Assembly (NCBI GenBank): GCA_025506515.1
Contig: CM046454.1
Location: 36,754,503-36,818,502 of the forward strand
Length of the DNA: 64,000 nt
DNA from: Flaveria trinervia
Lineage: Eukaryota > Streptophyta > Magnoliopsida > Asterales > Asteraceae
Reading direction: 5' to 3'
The position numbers were made by a program, and so were the translations under genes. Below, one piece after another: positions 44,720 to 56,895 of this stretch. A model generated the notes under the pieces. That model was not told where the DNA came from. It saw only the letters and a program-made list of their open reading frames with translations, and made no database searches. The first letter of the stretch is position 1. Each line of letters opens with the position of its first letter.

Positions 44720-47541
44720 TTAGTTAGATTTTGAGACCCAAACCTTTTTGGTTTTGGGCCTGTTCTTATCAACAGATGGTAAACTAACAGGTTTGTTGGA
44801 AACAACAGCCTGAGAGGAAGAAGATGGTGAAGAAGAGGAATCCTTTGGCTTGGACCTCCTTTTCTGTGGTTCAACATAGGAACATCTAATTGGTTAACTC
44901 TTCCTAATAGATGTTGAACCATCATAACCAGCTGAGTCTGATTTTGTGATAAAGCTTTCAGCTCTTCAGACACATTGGCATTGGAGTTTGATAAGTTCCT
45001 ATGTTGCACCTTCTTCTTTTGAGCAATCTCAGCTGTTACCTGTTAAACCCTACTTTTTGGATTTCTTTTTGGACTTAAGGGTTACAGGATTTGATGTTGC
45101 TGGTACAAATGTGGCTTCAAACTCAGTTTTCATTTTAACCATTTCTCTTTAATTTATCTTTATGTTTGAGTTTGGATCCTCTTTTGTACCAACAATCATC
45201 TGTAAGATGATTGAACAAACACATATTTCACATGGTTTCTTCTTCATCTTATGTTGATCATCAACTAAAGAGAATGAAACTACTGACTTGTTCTTCAGCA
45301 TTTGGAAGCACTATTTGCTTTCTTGACTTCCTCTTTAGTAGTCTTCAACCCTTTCTACTGACAGTTTTTTTCTTCAGTGCTGACAGTAGTTGGAGTTTGA
45401 ACTTCAGGTGTTAAATCTTGCTCTCCAGTCCTTTCAGGACTTCAGAAAATACTCCTGAGTTGATCATTCTTTGATCATGTGAGTGTCAGTGTTTGAACCA
45501 TCAAGATCAGCTGATAGGTTAATGAGGGAATAATACTAACTTCAACTTCTGATGGTGCTCTATCAGAAAGTGAATCACATGATGAGGTGGATTGGTTATT
45601 GCTTTCTCCATTAGATTTCACTTCTGCTCTTGAAGCAAAATCTGTAGGAGGAGCAGTGTGATTATAACCAATGCCAAACTTCACATTGGAAGCTGATTGC
45701 TTACTAAGAAGCATTTCAAAACATTTGCATGATTGTACCCATCGATCACACTCTACTTGGGTGAATGCAAGGGTTTCTTTGAGGTCTTTGTACTTTTCTA
45801 AAAGTACCTCTTCCCTAGCCTTATCATCAGTGATTTGGCATTTAAGTTTATAAACTCATCATTTTTCTCTTTAAGTATAGACTCAAACTCAGCTTTTCTT
45901 TTGGAAATGATCTTTTCTAGCTCTATGTTCTTATTAATTAAAGCTACATTTGCTTCTCTAATAGAGGCAAATGCTGCTATGCATGTTTGAGAACATAATT
46001 TGGCCTTAGCCTCACAGGATACCTGTGATACCTGTGATGAAGAGGCATTTGAGGATGATCTATCTGCAGACTCCACACCCATAAGTGCCAGTTTCCCAAA
46101 AGGACTGTCACCACCATGTTGACCAGCACCTGTGAGAAGTTGTTCATGACCAGACATGTCATCTGGTAAACTGCTCCAGTCAACAACTCCAGGGTGAAGA
46201 AGCTGTGTTGTTGAGGTTGAGGAGGTTGATGAGATTGAGATGGTTGAGGCTCAGGAAGAGCATGTGGTTGTTGAGCAAGGGTGCTTGAACCTGACTGGTT
46301 TGTGGCATGTAATAGCAAGGGTAAGGATATGGCATTGGACCCTGAGGAACAAATATGCAGGAGATTGTGGTTGAGAATGATGACCAGAATTAAGAGGATG
46401 TTGCCCTCTGTGTTGTTGACTATTGCCAGGGAAAGTCACAAAGGGTGCAGAAGAATTAGATCCAGATGATCTACATTCTCTAGCAAAGTGTCCAAGCCTG
46501 TGGCATTTGTGACACCTCAACTTACTCTTGTCAAAACAAACTTTGGTTTTGCCAGAGAGTCCTGGGAACTTTCTTCCAGTTCTTTTGTAGAACTTCTGAG
46601 ATCTGATATTATCAAGGCCATTTGGCTCAAAATATCCATCTCTTCTAAGTCATCATCAGCAATCCCCTTGAGATCATCCATGATGAAGCATAGATTGTCA
46701 TTATTACATCCAGTAAACTGACTATCAACACTCATAAATGCAGAATCAGAAGTGTGTGAAGAGAAATCAATATGCTCATCATACTGGCATTCAGATGAAG
46801 CATATTCTGACTCATGACCAACCAAGGCAGTGTTTCCTGGTACAAAGTCATCAGTGAGCTTTCCAGATGATGACAGTTTTCGTTTCTATTCTATCTTTCT
46901 CTCAAATGTGAGCAATTTCCCATGGAGTTGGGTGAGAGATAGTTTGTCCAAATTTGCACTGGAGCGTAGGACAATAGTATATGTGTCCCATCTCTCAGGC
47001 AGTGATTAGAGAAATCTGTTATTCATCTGGCTAATGGTGTACTCATGTTTGACCATTTTTAATTCAGAGATCAAACAAGAGAACCGCTCAACTGTTGAGT
47101 CAGTGTCTCACCCTTCCTATGAGAGAATGTCTCATATTGTTGGGCAAGGATTTCTCTATTATTGCCAAGACCTCATCTGTTCCTCCAAATTGTTCTTTCA
47201 AGGCATTACAGAGGTCATGGGCAGTTTCATAATGCATTAGCCCAGAATAGATTTCATTGGGCAGTGCCATGGCCAGAATTCCATGGGCTTTTGCATCAAT
47301 TTCAAACAATTTCTTATCCTCATCTGAGTATTGTTCCCTCCTCTTTGGAACCATTTGATTGGTTTCCGGGTTATTCACCATAGGCTTGTGTGGACCATGT
47401 ACCACTGATGTCCAACAACCTGAACTGTTAACAGATAGGTGATGGAGCATTGTCGTTGCCATATGTTATACTCACTCCTAACCAGCATTGGAGGCTTGGT
47501 TGAGGAACCAGTATTGTGAGGATCATTGAAGGAGTAGTCAT
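44720..47541 (-). pseudogene. gag of A2
   Basis: The likely ATG at 47541 opens MTTPS; an indel follows at once. The capsid-like block reads NNPETNQMVPKRREQYSDED and DAKAHGILAMALPNEIYSGL, then HDLCNALKEQFGG (47150-47380), a UBN2-type copia gag signature. A first zinc knuckle CHKCHRLGHFAREC lies near 46470-46515. A Gln/Pro/Ser-rich stretch (46200-46330) and coiled coil (45800-46000) follow. A second knuckle near 45220 has lost its frame. The C-terminal KKVWVSKSN ends with TAA at 44720. A long gag with two knuckles and a coiled coil agrees with Sireviruses. Confidence 0.82.
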
Positions 47542-47734
47542 TTTAGAAAATTCAGACACAATTCAAGATAAGCAAAACAAATTTAGCTCAAAACCACTAA
47601 AAACCTCAATTAAAATAGCCAAAAGCGACAGAACTTCAATCTCTATAACAGATTCGTGCGAATTTGCTAGTTCAATCAAACTTAGAGCAAATAAGCAGTT
47701 TCAAAGATCAATTGTTAGATCGATCAATGATTAA

Positions 47735-47749
47735 CCTGCTCTGATACCA
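47735..47749 (-). other. primer-binding site of A2 (initiator tRNA-Met)
   Basis: The minus strand reads TGGTATCAGAGCAGG two bases inside the 5' LTR end, matching the initiator tRNA-Met 3' end over twelve bases. Confidence 0.88.
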
Positions 47750-47751
47750 TT

Positions 47752-48670
47752 TGATAGGATCTCAGCGTCTAGTTTGATCGATTCAAATGATTTCAGCAGC
47801 GGAATAGAGTACCAACTAGCACAATTCGAGCAAGAATACCAAAGATATTGCAATGAACAGATTTAGTTATAGAGAGAGAAAGTTTCTGCAAAAAGAATAT
47901 TTCATTCAATCACACGCTTTCGTGGTGGCAAAGTTGTCACACATACAATCAGGTCAATCATCCCTTATATAGGAATGTCGTGCTGGAACATTCCTTATAT
48001 AGGAGATGTGACGTCTGCTGATGTCACTTGATAGTGACATCTAAAAGAGTTATTTAAACAACTGAAACACAACTACTGAAGATGTCAAAACAGCTGACGT
48101 CCTCTTACAAAAATACTAAGTGTTATCAGTTACTACAACTACTGAAAAGAAACTACTGAAACTACAACGACTGAAGAACAAGCACTTCAGTCGTTTTACA
48201 AAACTACTGAAAGTAAAAACATAAAACTACTGATATCACAACTACTGAAGAAGTACTCTTCAGCTGTTGTGACAAACTACTGAAACTTCAGCACTTGGTC
48301 TTCAGACGTTTCATCAGCTAATGACTTCAGTAGATGTCATTAGCTGATATCTTTAGTCTTTGTCTTCAGACTTTGTACATCAGTTGTTGATCTTCAGCAC
48401 TTGTGGACTCTTCAACTGTTGTACTTCAGTACTTTGGTCTTCAGCTTCAGCACTTGTGTTCTTCAGCTATTGAGCTTCAGCACTTGTGTTCTTCAGCTGT
48501 TGAGCTTCAGCACTTTAGTCTTCAGCTGTTGAAGTCTTCAGTACTTGATCTTCAGCTGTTGAAGTCTTCAGCACTTGTCGAACTGCTGATGAAGCCTTCA
48601 GCAGTTGTTGTGATATCATGTGGGACTTAGAGGTTTTCTGATCTTGGCTCATTGGTTCTTTTGGTCCTAG
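47752..48670 (-). repeat. 5' LTR of A2 (919 bp)
   Basis: Plus coordinates open TGATAGGATCTCAGCGTC and close GGTCCTAGACA. It is homologous to 36181-37077, with the extra 30 bp at 47971-48000 and a different last dozen bases. It holds the same palindromic U3 (48060-48600). Confidence 0.9.
47965..48001 (-). promoter_or_regulatory. duplicated TATA box with hairpin in the A2 5' LTR
   Basis: CCTTATATAGGA occurs twice 30 bp apart. Between them AGGAATGT (47971-47978) and ACATTCCT (47988-47995) form an 8-bp stem. The A2 3' LTR and A1 have one box only. Confidence 0.7.
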
Positions 48671-49633
48671 ACAAACAGTTGTGGATCAGACGCTTATCTT
48701 GTAATCAACATTCCTCAGGAGATTTTTGAGCGGTCTACGGGTATTTTTGACAAGAAGACATAGTTCTTAGAGCTTTCAAAGAGAAGCCAAGCCTCAGGTC
48801 AGTGCCACTACACAGCAGAGAGGCGGCAAACAACGATGAATTCTAGAATATGTAGGTTATGCTTATCCTCTGGTCAGTGCCACCGCACAACAGAGAGGCA
48901 CATAACCTATCTTCTTGTTTGAGCAATTTATATTGTTGCATAGATCGTACCAACAACATAGGTTATCAATTTCATTGCTTTTTACATTTTTCATTATGTG
49001 CTTTTCTCATATTTTGGTCATCCGCACACAATTGTGGCGTCTATTTTGCTCGTTACCCCTTATTGGAACTTTGTTGATTGTGTTAACCAAGGATAACATG
49101 ATAACCTAGAGCTTGTTGAACAACTTAGTTTGGTCTTGAGATCACCAACCAGGTCTACTTATCTATTGTGTTGAATCTACCAACACATCATCTAATGGTC
49201 TAGTAGCGTCTAGGTCTACTTTCTCCGTGTTACCTTAGTAGAAGCTAGTTTACTATCATTTTTCCATTTATTTTTGCTTAGACTTCTCAGACTTATACTT
49301 TGAATTTCGCATCTAATTCAATTTAAATCTTATAAAGTCCCAAATCTTTTGTTCTAGTGTACTATCATTTTTCATAGTCGAGAATCGATATCTCAGATAC
49401 GACTCATTTCTATGAGCTTGCCTGTCCTTCCCCCTCATTTTTTTAATACTCACTTAACCTATTCTCCCCCTCAAATTCTAAAATCGTAAACGATTTGCGT
49501 TTTTAGGATTTTAATAGGAAAAGAATGACATCAATAAAATAAATTAAAAAAATAACCTAGAATAAAAGAAAATAAACGAGAATAAAAGAAAATGGACTTG
49601 ACGCATCGGACTAGACCTGTTCATCGTCTGGGA
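48671..49633 (-). other. B2 post-pol spacer with two hairpin motifs
   Basis: Non-coding and homologous to B1 13784-14727. CCTC-N6-GTGC-N4-GCAC-N6-GAGG type elements lie at about 48792-48824 (one stem base changed) and 48867-48899, roughly 75 nt apart, as in B1. Confidence 0.65.
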
Positions 49634-52600
49634 TTACATCACTTTTCTTTTAACGCCGTTGACCTCTAACAAATATAGAAAACGTGGTTTATCAAAGGCT
49701 TTTGTATAGAGGTCAGCGTGTTGAAAATCTGTATTTATTTTAACAACATCGATTAGATTCTTTTCAAAACAATCACGTATAAAGTGATATTTATGCCGAT
49801 GTGTTTGGTCTTAGGATGTTGGACAGGATTTTTAGTAACGGCTATTGCAGCAGAATTATCAACAATATTGGGGTGTTAGAAAATTTCAAACCGTAGTCCC
49901 GCATCTGCTATTGAATCTAGATGATTTGAAAACAACAGCTTGCCGCAGCAACATATTCAGCTTCACAAGTTGACAACGCAACTGATGTCTGCTTCTTACA
50001 CTGTCACATGACTATTCTTCACCCAAAGAATTTACAACCTGCTCAGGTGGATTTGTAGTTCATCTTGTTGCCGCCATAATCCGAGTCACTGTACGCGATA
50101 AGCTCGAAGTCATCATCATGAGGATACCACAACCCAAGTGCTAGTGTGCCCTTTAAATAAAGAAATATCCTTTTGACCCCAATAAGATGGTTTACTTTTG
50201 GTTTTGCCTGATATCTTGAACAAAGACATGTTGCATACATAATATCAGGTCTTGAGGCAGTGAGATACATGAGGGATCCAATCATTCCTCGGTACATGGT
50301 TGCACCAACCAGATCACCATTCTCGACGGGTGCTACAACATGGTTTGTAGCAAGTGGAGTCCCAGCTGTGGAAGCATTCTCCATGTCAAACCGATTGAGA
50401 ATATCCCCTACATACTTGGTCTGATGTAATATATTTCTTTTGGTGTTTGATCCACCTATAACCTGATAAAGAACTTCATCTCTCCCACGGCACTCATTTC
50501 AATTCTGCCTTCATCACTGCTTCAAATTATTTACATAATTCTTCATTCTTGGAACTAAAGATTATGTCATCAGTGTAAATCTAAACGAGCAACAGATCAC
50601 TATCTTTCTCTTTGATGAACAGTGTATAGTCAATTACACCTCTGCGAAATTCGTGTTTCACAAGGTGAGTTGAGAGTTTTTCATACCATGCTCTCAGGGC
50701 TTGGTGATGCCCGTAGAGAGCCTTATCCAGTTTGCAAACTCTGTCCCGATGATATGGATCCTCAAATCCTTTGGTTGACTGACATACACTGTTTCCCGGA
50801 TTTCACCATAAAGAAATGCACTCTTTACATCCAATTGATAGACATTAATCTTCATGTAAGAGGCATAGGCTAGGAAGATACGGATGGCTTCCATTCTCGC
50901 CACAGGTGCAAATACTTCATTGTAATAAATTCCCTCGACTTGTCGAAATCCTTGAACTACAAGTCGAGCCTTGTTCCTGATGATGACACATTGGTCATCT
51001 TTCGTACATTTCAACACCCACTTGGTGCCAATGACTTTAGCACCTTTAGATCTATCTACTAGTGTCCATACACCTAACTTCTTGAACTAAAGAAGTTCTT
51101 CTGGCATAGCACTCACCCATGCCTCATCTTTTGGGGCTTCACTAACGTATTTTGGCTCAAACTGAGACACAAAACAACGATAAGCACCATCGTGAAGGTA
51201 CCCTTTCTCCATTACCGAGGCATAATCAGCTTAATATAACTGATTTCTTGTCTGAACTCCTGATCAGACATCCCTAATGATATTGTCCAGAGGATGATAG
51301 ACATTTAGGCGTGATCCAGGAGTGGTGGGAACAACAACCTCAGAATCAAGATTATGAACGTTTGGTTCTATATCTGAGGCAGTAGGAGTGTGAGGTTCCG
51401 AAGACTCAGAGGCATCAATGTCAGATGCTTGTGGACTTGCAGTAGTAGGAACATGTTGCTCCTGAGTGTCCTGATCATTCTCCATGGCTTCATCGTTAGA
51501 TGAAGCGTCACTTACCTTGAGTGCTCCCCCTGAGTGGGTAGGTGATTCACCTTCTGAGCCAGATGATGTAAGTCATGTGAGGGTGTGTTTAAGACATCAT
51601 ACATCATTTTGGCTACTAACTCATCATCAGAAGTGGAGAGAAGGATGTTGAAGGACTTAAAGAATCCATCATAGTTGAAAAAGAAGGCAGGTCCTTTTCC
51701 AGCAAGAGGGCTGGTGTATCTTTGAACATCAACGTTACACCACACCTCTACTTGACCCGTTGAGTTGTTGTACACTCTCTTATTCGGTATGTTGTATCCT
51801 AGAAAGATCCCCTCTTCAGCATTCTCGCTAAACTTTCCTTCCTGAGTTTTCTTCAGCAATGGGCATGGTGCTCCAAACGGTTCGAGATACTCCAGATTCG
51901 GTTTACATCGTTTAAGTAACTCGTAACACGTTTTTCCATGACATTTTACCACCAGAAATCGATTTAATGTGTAACATGCATTGGCCACTGCCTCATTCCA
52001 ATATTGGATAGGCAGTTTCGAGTCTGCTAGAATTGTGCGTGCTGTCTCTATTACGCTCTGATTCTTTCTCTTAGCAACCCCGTTCATCTGAGGAGTGTAG
52101 GCGGAAGTGAACTGGTGCACAATTCCCTTTTCTTTGTAGAAAGCCTCCATCCATTGGTTCTTGAACTCGGTTCCGTTGTCTGAGCATACTTGTCTTACCT
52201 TTACTGACTGGACCAAACAGATCCATGTGAAGAAGCTCAAAAGGTAGTTCTATAGAATTCACTTTCTTTGCCTTATGACACTTCTTTGTATGTTTGCCTT
52301 TATTGCAGGCGACACAAAAATCCAGGAGTTGGAAGTTCTTAACATTGACTCCTCGCACTAGATCATTCTGGATCAAGTGGTTCATCTTTCGTGGATTGAT
52401 GTGCCCCATTCTCCTATGCCAGGAGATAGAATCCTTCTCAGTATCTTTTGACAAGAAGCACTGAACTTGATGATCCGTTATGGAGGCCTTTTATAGATCC
52501 AAGATGTAAAGGTCATTATATCTTGAGGCTGACATTAATATTTGTTCCTCCGGAATCACATAGTCCTTTGTTAGGACATAGTACTTCTTATTCTCGAAAA

Positions 52601-52886
52601 CTACCTTAAATCCTTTGTCATATATCTAAGAAACAGAAAGCAGATTATTCTGAAGTTGTTGAACATAGTTTACCTTGTCAAACTTAACTTTCTGGTTCCC
52701 TACTTCCCCTTGAGTTATGATGTACCCTCCTTTGTTTCTAGCAAAAGAAACATGACCTCCTTTGATTTCTTTGACGTTTGATAGGAGTGCCCGGTTTCTA
52801 GTCATGTGCCTTGATGCTCCGCTATCTACAATCCAAGTGTTTGTTTCAGCACTATAGCGAACACCCTGCACATTCAAATGAAAACA
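49634..52886 (-). pseudogene. pol of B2: protease, integrase (core deleted), RT, RNase H
   Basis: It is in the same frame as gag, behind one TAA. Protease reads TWIVDSGASRHMTRN (52790-52850). Integrase: the HHCC region WHRRMGHINPRKMNH...CVACNKGK (52300-52420) is intact. The text then jumps from HMDLFGPVS to VRQVCSDNGTEF at about 52205, deleting the segment with the first catalytic Asp. GVAKRKNQSVIETARTIL follows. RT: KARLVVQGFRQVEG near 50950 and LDVKSAFLYGEI near 50820. The catalytic motif reads YTDD (50566-50577) instead of YVDD, with an in-frame TAG two codons before. RNase H: SRPDIMYATCLCSRY near 50230 and AIAVTKNPVQHPKTKHI near 49830; it ends at 49634. Not functional. Confidence 0.87.
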
Positions 52887-55596
52887 TTAGTTAAGGTGAG
52901 GGACCCAAGCCTTAACCGGCTTGGGTGTCCCAGAGGCATCACACATCATAAATTGTACCCATTGTCCATTAGAGGGTGAGGGAAGATCATTGGTCTTATT
53001 GTTCTCATTTTTAGACATAGACTTTTCTTTCCATAAGACAGCTTTATGTAAGGCCTGTTTGTGATAAACAGACGACTAGCTGATAGGTTCAACTTTAGGT
53101 TCACTGACTCTTTTTGGTGGAGTCATGGAGATTCTTTTGGAAGAGCTTGCTTTAGTGTCATAAAGTTAAATCTTTTTCTTTGGTGTCTGATAAGAATGAC
53201 AATAAGATGCTATGTGCCCATACTTTCCATAGTTGTAGCATGATCTTCTTTCAACTTGACGATTTACCTGTTTTTGCGGAGAAGTATGCGACACACGAGT
53301 GAAATTATTCTGTTTGGGTTTTGACACTTCTGGTTTAGATGTTTTATCTTGTTTAACAAAATTAATTGTTTGAACATTATTAGCATCTTTTCCCTTTTGT
53401 GTAATTGGACTAAGATATGCAACATGTGATTGGTTAATTTGTTTGGTATTTCTTGGTTCAGAAATAGACTTTGTTGAACCAGACTTTATTTTAACCTTTT
53501 CAAATTGTTTGTCCAAATTAACACAAGGCATTTTACCTTTTGATATTGAAGTGGCATCCTTTTGTTTAGTGACAGATTCATTTAGTTTACATGTGGAGTC
53601 TGGATCACTTACAAGAGGAGTGGACACCACATGATCCTTGATTGTGTTATTATTTATTGGTTTACTTTTGGCATTCATCAAGGTCTCATGTGGTGGTGGT
53701 ACCACTTTATATCCCAAACCCTTCCCATTGTTGCGCTCTCTCACTAAGTGTTGGACAATGTGAGAAGAACTTGTCCAACTATGTAGTTTTTGTTTTAATG
53801 AATTTACTTCTACTTCCAAAACTGCCATTTGTTTCTTAGTGTCTTCTAGGGAGTTTAGATAGAACTTATTGTTACTACCTTTGTTAAAGGCAGTTTCCCG
53901 AAGCTGTTTGTTCAAGAGTTCTATCTTTTCTTTATAGTTGTGCTCATTTTGTTTTAAAACTCTATTGGCTTCAGTGCACAGTTGTAAGTCATTTACTAAG
54001 TTATCATTATGGTCTAATAACCTAGCAAATTTCATATCAATGCTTTCCCTAAATTTATTACAATGAGAACAAGCATGATTATTGAAAAGTTTAGTAGTGG
54101 TACTTACCTGAGAGGGTGTGGTTGAATCAACCATCAAAGCAGTGTTTGATTTTTCTGGTTCTTGTGATTCTGGACTTGTTGAACTTGTCCCTTCTTCAGA
54201 CAGGTGATCAACTACAGTTGTAGTTTCATCAACATCTGACATTGCAAGTTCCACTACAATATCATCGTTTCTTGTTGAGTCGTCGTCTAGATCCTCCACA
54301 CTAGCGATGTTGGATTCTCCTTGAGACACAAACCGAAAGCTCCAATCTTGTATTTTGTCATGATGAGCTGTTAAGGCTTTAGGATCATTGCTCGATGAAG
54401 TAGGACTACTTATCGGCTTATCCAAACGAGTGAAAGATAGAGAATGGATTCCTATTTCCCGTCTTCTTGGGCTTCACACATTCGCGTTTGAAGTGCCCCT
54501 TTTCCCCACAATTGAAGCAGGTAACTTTGGTTTTGTCAAAACCAAAAGTTGTGTCCTTAGTGGCAATCTTTCTAACTCTCCGAATAGCACTTGCTATGGC
54601 CCACATGATGATCATTCATTCTAACTCTGTATCATGTACCTGCTCGTAGTCCTCGTCTACGAGATGGCAGTTCCTAATCTTCCCAGCAACTAGCCCATCA
54701 TAGGAATGGACAACAGCTGCTAAGAGATCCATGTGCTCTTTTGCTACCTCAACTGTCACATTCCCGAGATTCTCGGTCTTCAGTTTTGTAGCATTTGCTT
54801 CAGGTGCTATGTATTGGATACCAGACGACCATGACTTGTCAGATCCTAAAGTAGTAGCTTGTGATTGACCAGCTGAACTCGACACAAACGCCGTTTGAAG
54901 TGGTGCTCCAGACATTTTGGCTTGTGGAGTTGTGTTTTACAGTGCCGGATTTTGATCATAAGTAGACTTTTGGGCCCTGTACTTCATCCTCAACTCTTCC
55001 TCTCGCAGTTTCAGAATGAAGTCGTTGATATCTAACTTCGCTAGCATATCATTCTGTCTGAGATTGGAAACAAACGAACTCCACTTCTCGGGCAACCCAT
55101 CTGTAAAGTTTGAAACTTTTTCTTCCATTGAAGTAGTGACTCCATGAGTGTGCAACTCACTCATCTGGTGGTAGAAATGATCAATGACATTGTCCAAGCT
55201 CTCCTTTCCCATTGACGAGAAGTTATCATTCTCCTTCTTAGCTTGCTTGTTCTCAGAAAATTGATGGAAGATGTCCTTAGGAATTGACTAAGTCAGCAAT
55301 GCATATACTTTCTTCTCTGCATTGTACTTTACCCTTTGTCCGTCAGTCATACTGCTTAAGGTGAGTTTGACTCCATCTGCACCTACAGACATGCTTTATC
55401 CTATCTCTATCGACTCCCACAGATTGGGATCTACTCCATTTAAGTAAATCTCTAACCTTTGCTTCCATTGTGGATAATCATCTAACGTTATTAGTTTAGG
55501 GGGCTTGTTATGATTTCCCACTTCATTTTCTAGAAGCAATAAATTTTGAATGCTAGAATCCCTTCCTGCGGTGAATGCTGAATATTGATCCTCCAT
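52887..55596 (-). pseudogene. gag of B2 (long gag with two zinc knuckles)
   Basis: ATG at 55596 (MEDQYSAFTAGRDSSIQNLLLL, shared with B1). WKQRLEIYLNGVDPNLWESI follows near 55460, and the UBN2-like block NVIDHFYHQMSELHTHGV near 55180. VAKEHMDLLAAVVHSYDG lies near 54730. Zinc knuckle 1 CFNCGEKGHFKREC (54490-54530) is intact. A long, nearly open Ser/Lys/Asn-rich coiled-coil region (53166-54425, 419 codons) carries knuckle 2 CYNYGKYGHIASYC near 53220, where the second Cys is Tyr. It ends KAWVPHLN with TAA at 52887-52889. The 419-codon stretch is the longest open frame in the window, which suggests B2 is younger than B1. Confidence 0.85.
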
Positions 55597-55619
55597 CACT
55601 ATCAACTTTAAACATTGGA

Positions 55620-56085
55620 ACAAACTGTTTAATTTGTGTGAATGAAGGTATGTGATTGAACACTTCGTGCAATTGAACAATGTGGTTAACTCAGACGTGC
55701 CAATGAGCAAATGCGGATGGCTCAATCGTGCGAAAAAAAATGTGCGGATGAACAATGCGAATGGGCAATTCAGTCGTACGAATCGATGTCCGAATGAGTC
55801 CAATCGTGCGTATGAGGGATGCGTATGAATTTAGTCATGCGATTGAGTCAATCGTGCAACTAAGCTGCTGAATCTTGAAAATTCATAGGTTTAAGGTATT
55901 TTGACGCAAAAACACGAATTTTTCAAGAACCCTAATTGCCGTACGTTGGAAAAACATTAACTTTACGATCTGGACACGTCCGAAACAACATTTGACACAA
56001 AGGATTGCGTTTTTGTGTGAAACACAATTTTTATATCAAAATCGATTGAATCACACGTAAATCAAGAGCCTTTGCTTTGATACCA
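55620..56085 (-). other. B2 leader with CGTGCGA repeats and primer-binding site
   Basis: Between 55620 and 55870 words such as AATCGTGCG, AGTCGTACGAAT and GTGCGGATGA repeat. The primer site TGGTATCAAAGC lies at about 56074-56085, two bases inside the LTR, with one change from the tRNA-Met match. Confidence 0.65.
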
Positions 56086-56087
56086 CT

Positions 56088-56890
56088 TGTTAGAGGACCG
56101 TGTACTAGATGGAGTACTAACTAATCTACGTGTATACTGAATCAAATAGTGTGGAATCCTATTTGATTGGCGATCCAATCAGTGAGAACATTAACCCGAT
56201 CGATATAATATTAATCTAAATGTTAAGAACCAATAGTAATCGATCAAGAACGATCTATGAACTTGGACTGGCTTTCTTGGACGTTCTGGACGGCTAGGGT
56301 ACGTCTATGAGTCGAACTCTTCAAAGTTTTCTGTTTTTCCACGAAATAAGTGGTATTTATAGGTTAGGGTTACTCATTCGTGCGACTGAACCATTAGCAT
56401 GGTTTAGTCGTGTGACTGAGTCATGCGGTTGATCCATTCGCACGACTAAGTGTTCAGTCGTGCGACTGAGTCAATCTCATGTCACAATTGTGCGAGTGAT
56501 CCAGTCTCCTGGTTCAGTCATGCGACTGGTTCATTAGCATGAACTTGTTCATGCGTATGGTCCATTAGCATGAAGTTGTTCATGCGTATGGTCCATTAGC
56601 ATGAAGTTATTCATGCGTATGGTCCATTAGCATGGGCCATTCACATGAAAACTGCAATATGATTAAGTTTGAATATGTTTCTCAATCATTCTTTGAGTAT
56701 GATCTATTCCAACAACCACAAACCTATATAGTTGGTTCAATAAGCATTAACACATAATAATCAATGAAATATTAAACATTATAAGCATAGACCACACATT
56801 GTATTTCATTCAAACCATCCAGTTACATATATGTAAGACATGAAAGACTTTTTACATTAAACTCATAAACTAGGTACATATGTATCTACA
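56088..56890 (-). repeat. 5' LTR of B2 (803 bp)
   Basis: Plus coordinates open TGTTAGAGGACCGTG and close GTATCTACA. It is longer than the B1 LTRs through a tandem array of TTCATGCGTATGGTCCATTAGCATGAA-like units, about 35 bp each, at 56540-56630. CAGTCG/CGACTG palindromes lie at 56370-56530, and TATAAATACC near 56350 on the minus strand. Confidence 0.9.
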
Positions 56891-56895
56891 CTCTA

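Larger units (their letters stand above)
36181..48670 (-). mobile_element. Ty1/copia (Sirevirus-like) retrotransposon, family A copy A2, all modules present
   Basis: It has two LTRs (36181-37077 and 47752-48670), a tRNA-Met primer site, gag, protease, integrase, RT with YVDD, RNase H, palindrome spacer with TATA, ORF3 and a polypurine tract, about 12.5 kb in all. It lies inside the B2 post-pol spacer, whose two halves flank it. The TSD is not clean (left flank ACAAC, right flank AACAG). All genes carry frameshifts, so it is not autonomous now, but every domain is still recognisable. Confidence 0.93.
48671..56890 (-). mobile_element. Ty1/copia (Sirevirus-like) retrotransposon, family B copy B2, main part
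   Basis: The 5' LTR (56088-56890), primer site, leader, gag, protease, integrase, RT and RNase H lie in this block; the post-pol spacer is split by A2 and continues at 36180. Homology to B1 gives the ends. The 3' LTR and ORF3 are absent from the window. The base string after the 5' LTR is ctcta; the other TSD copy was not found. Confidence 0.9.

Noticed and set aside
36176..48675. Clean 5-bp TSD for A2
   Set aside because: The left flank ACAAC and right flank AACAG do not match exactly, and the right LTR tip is altered. The nesting is supported by the B1 empty site instead.
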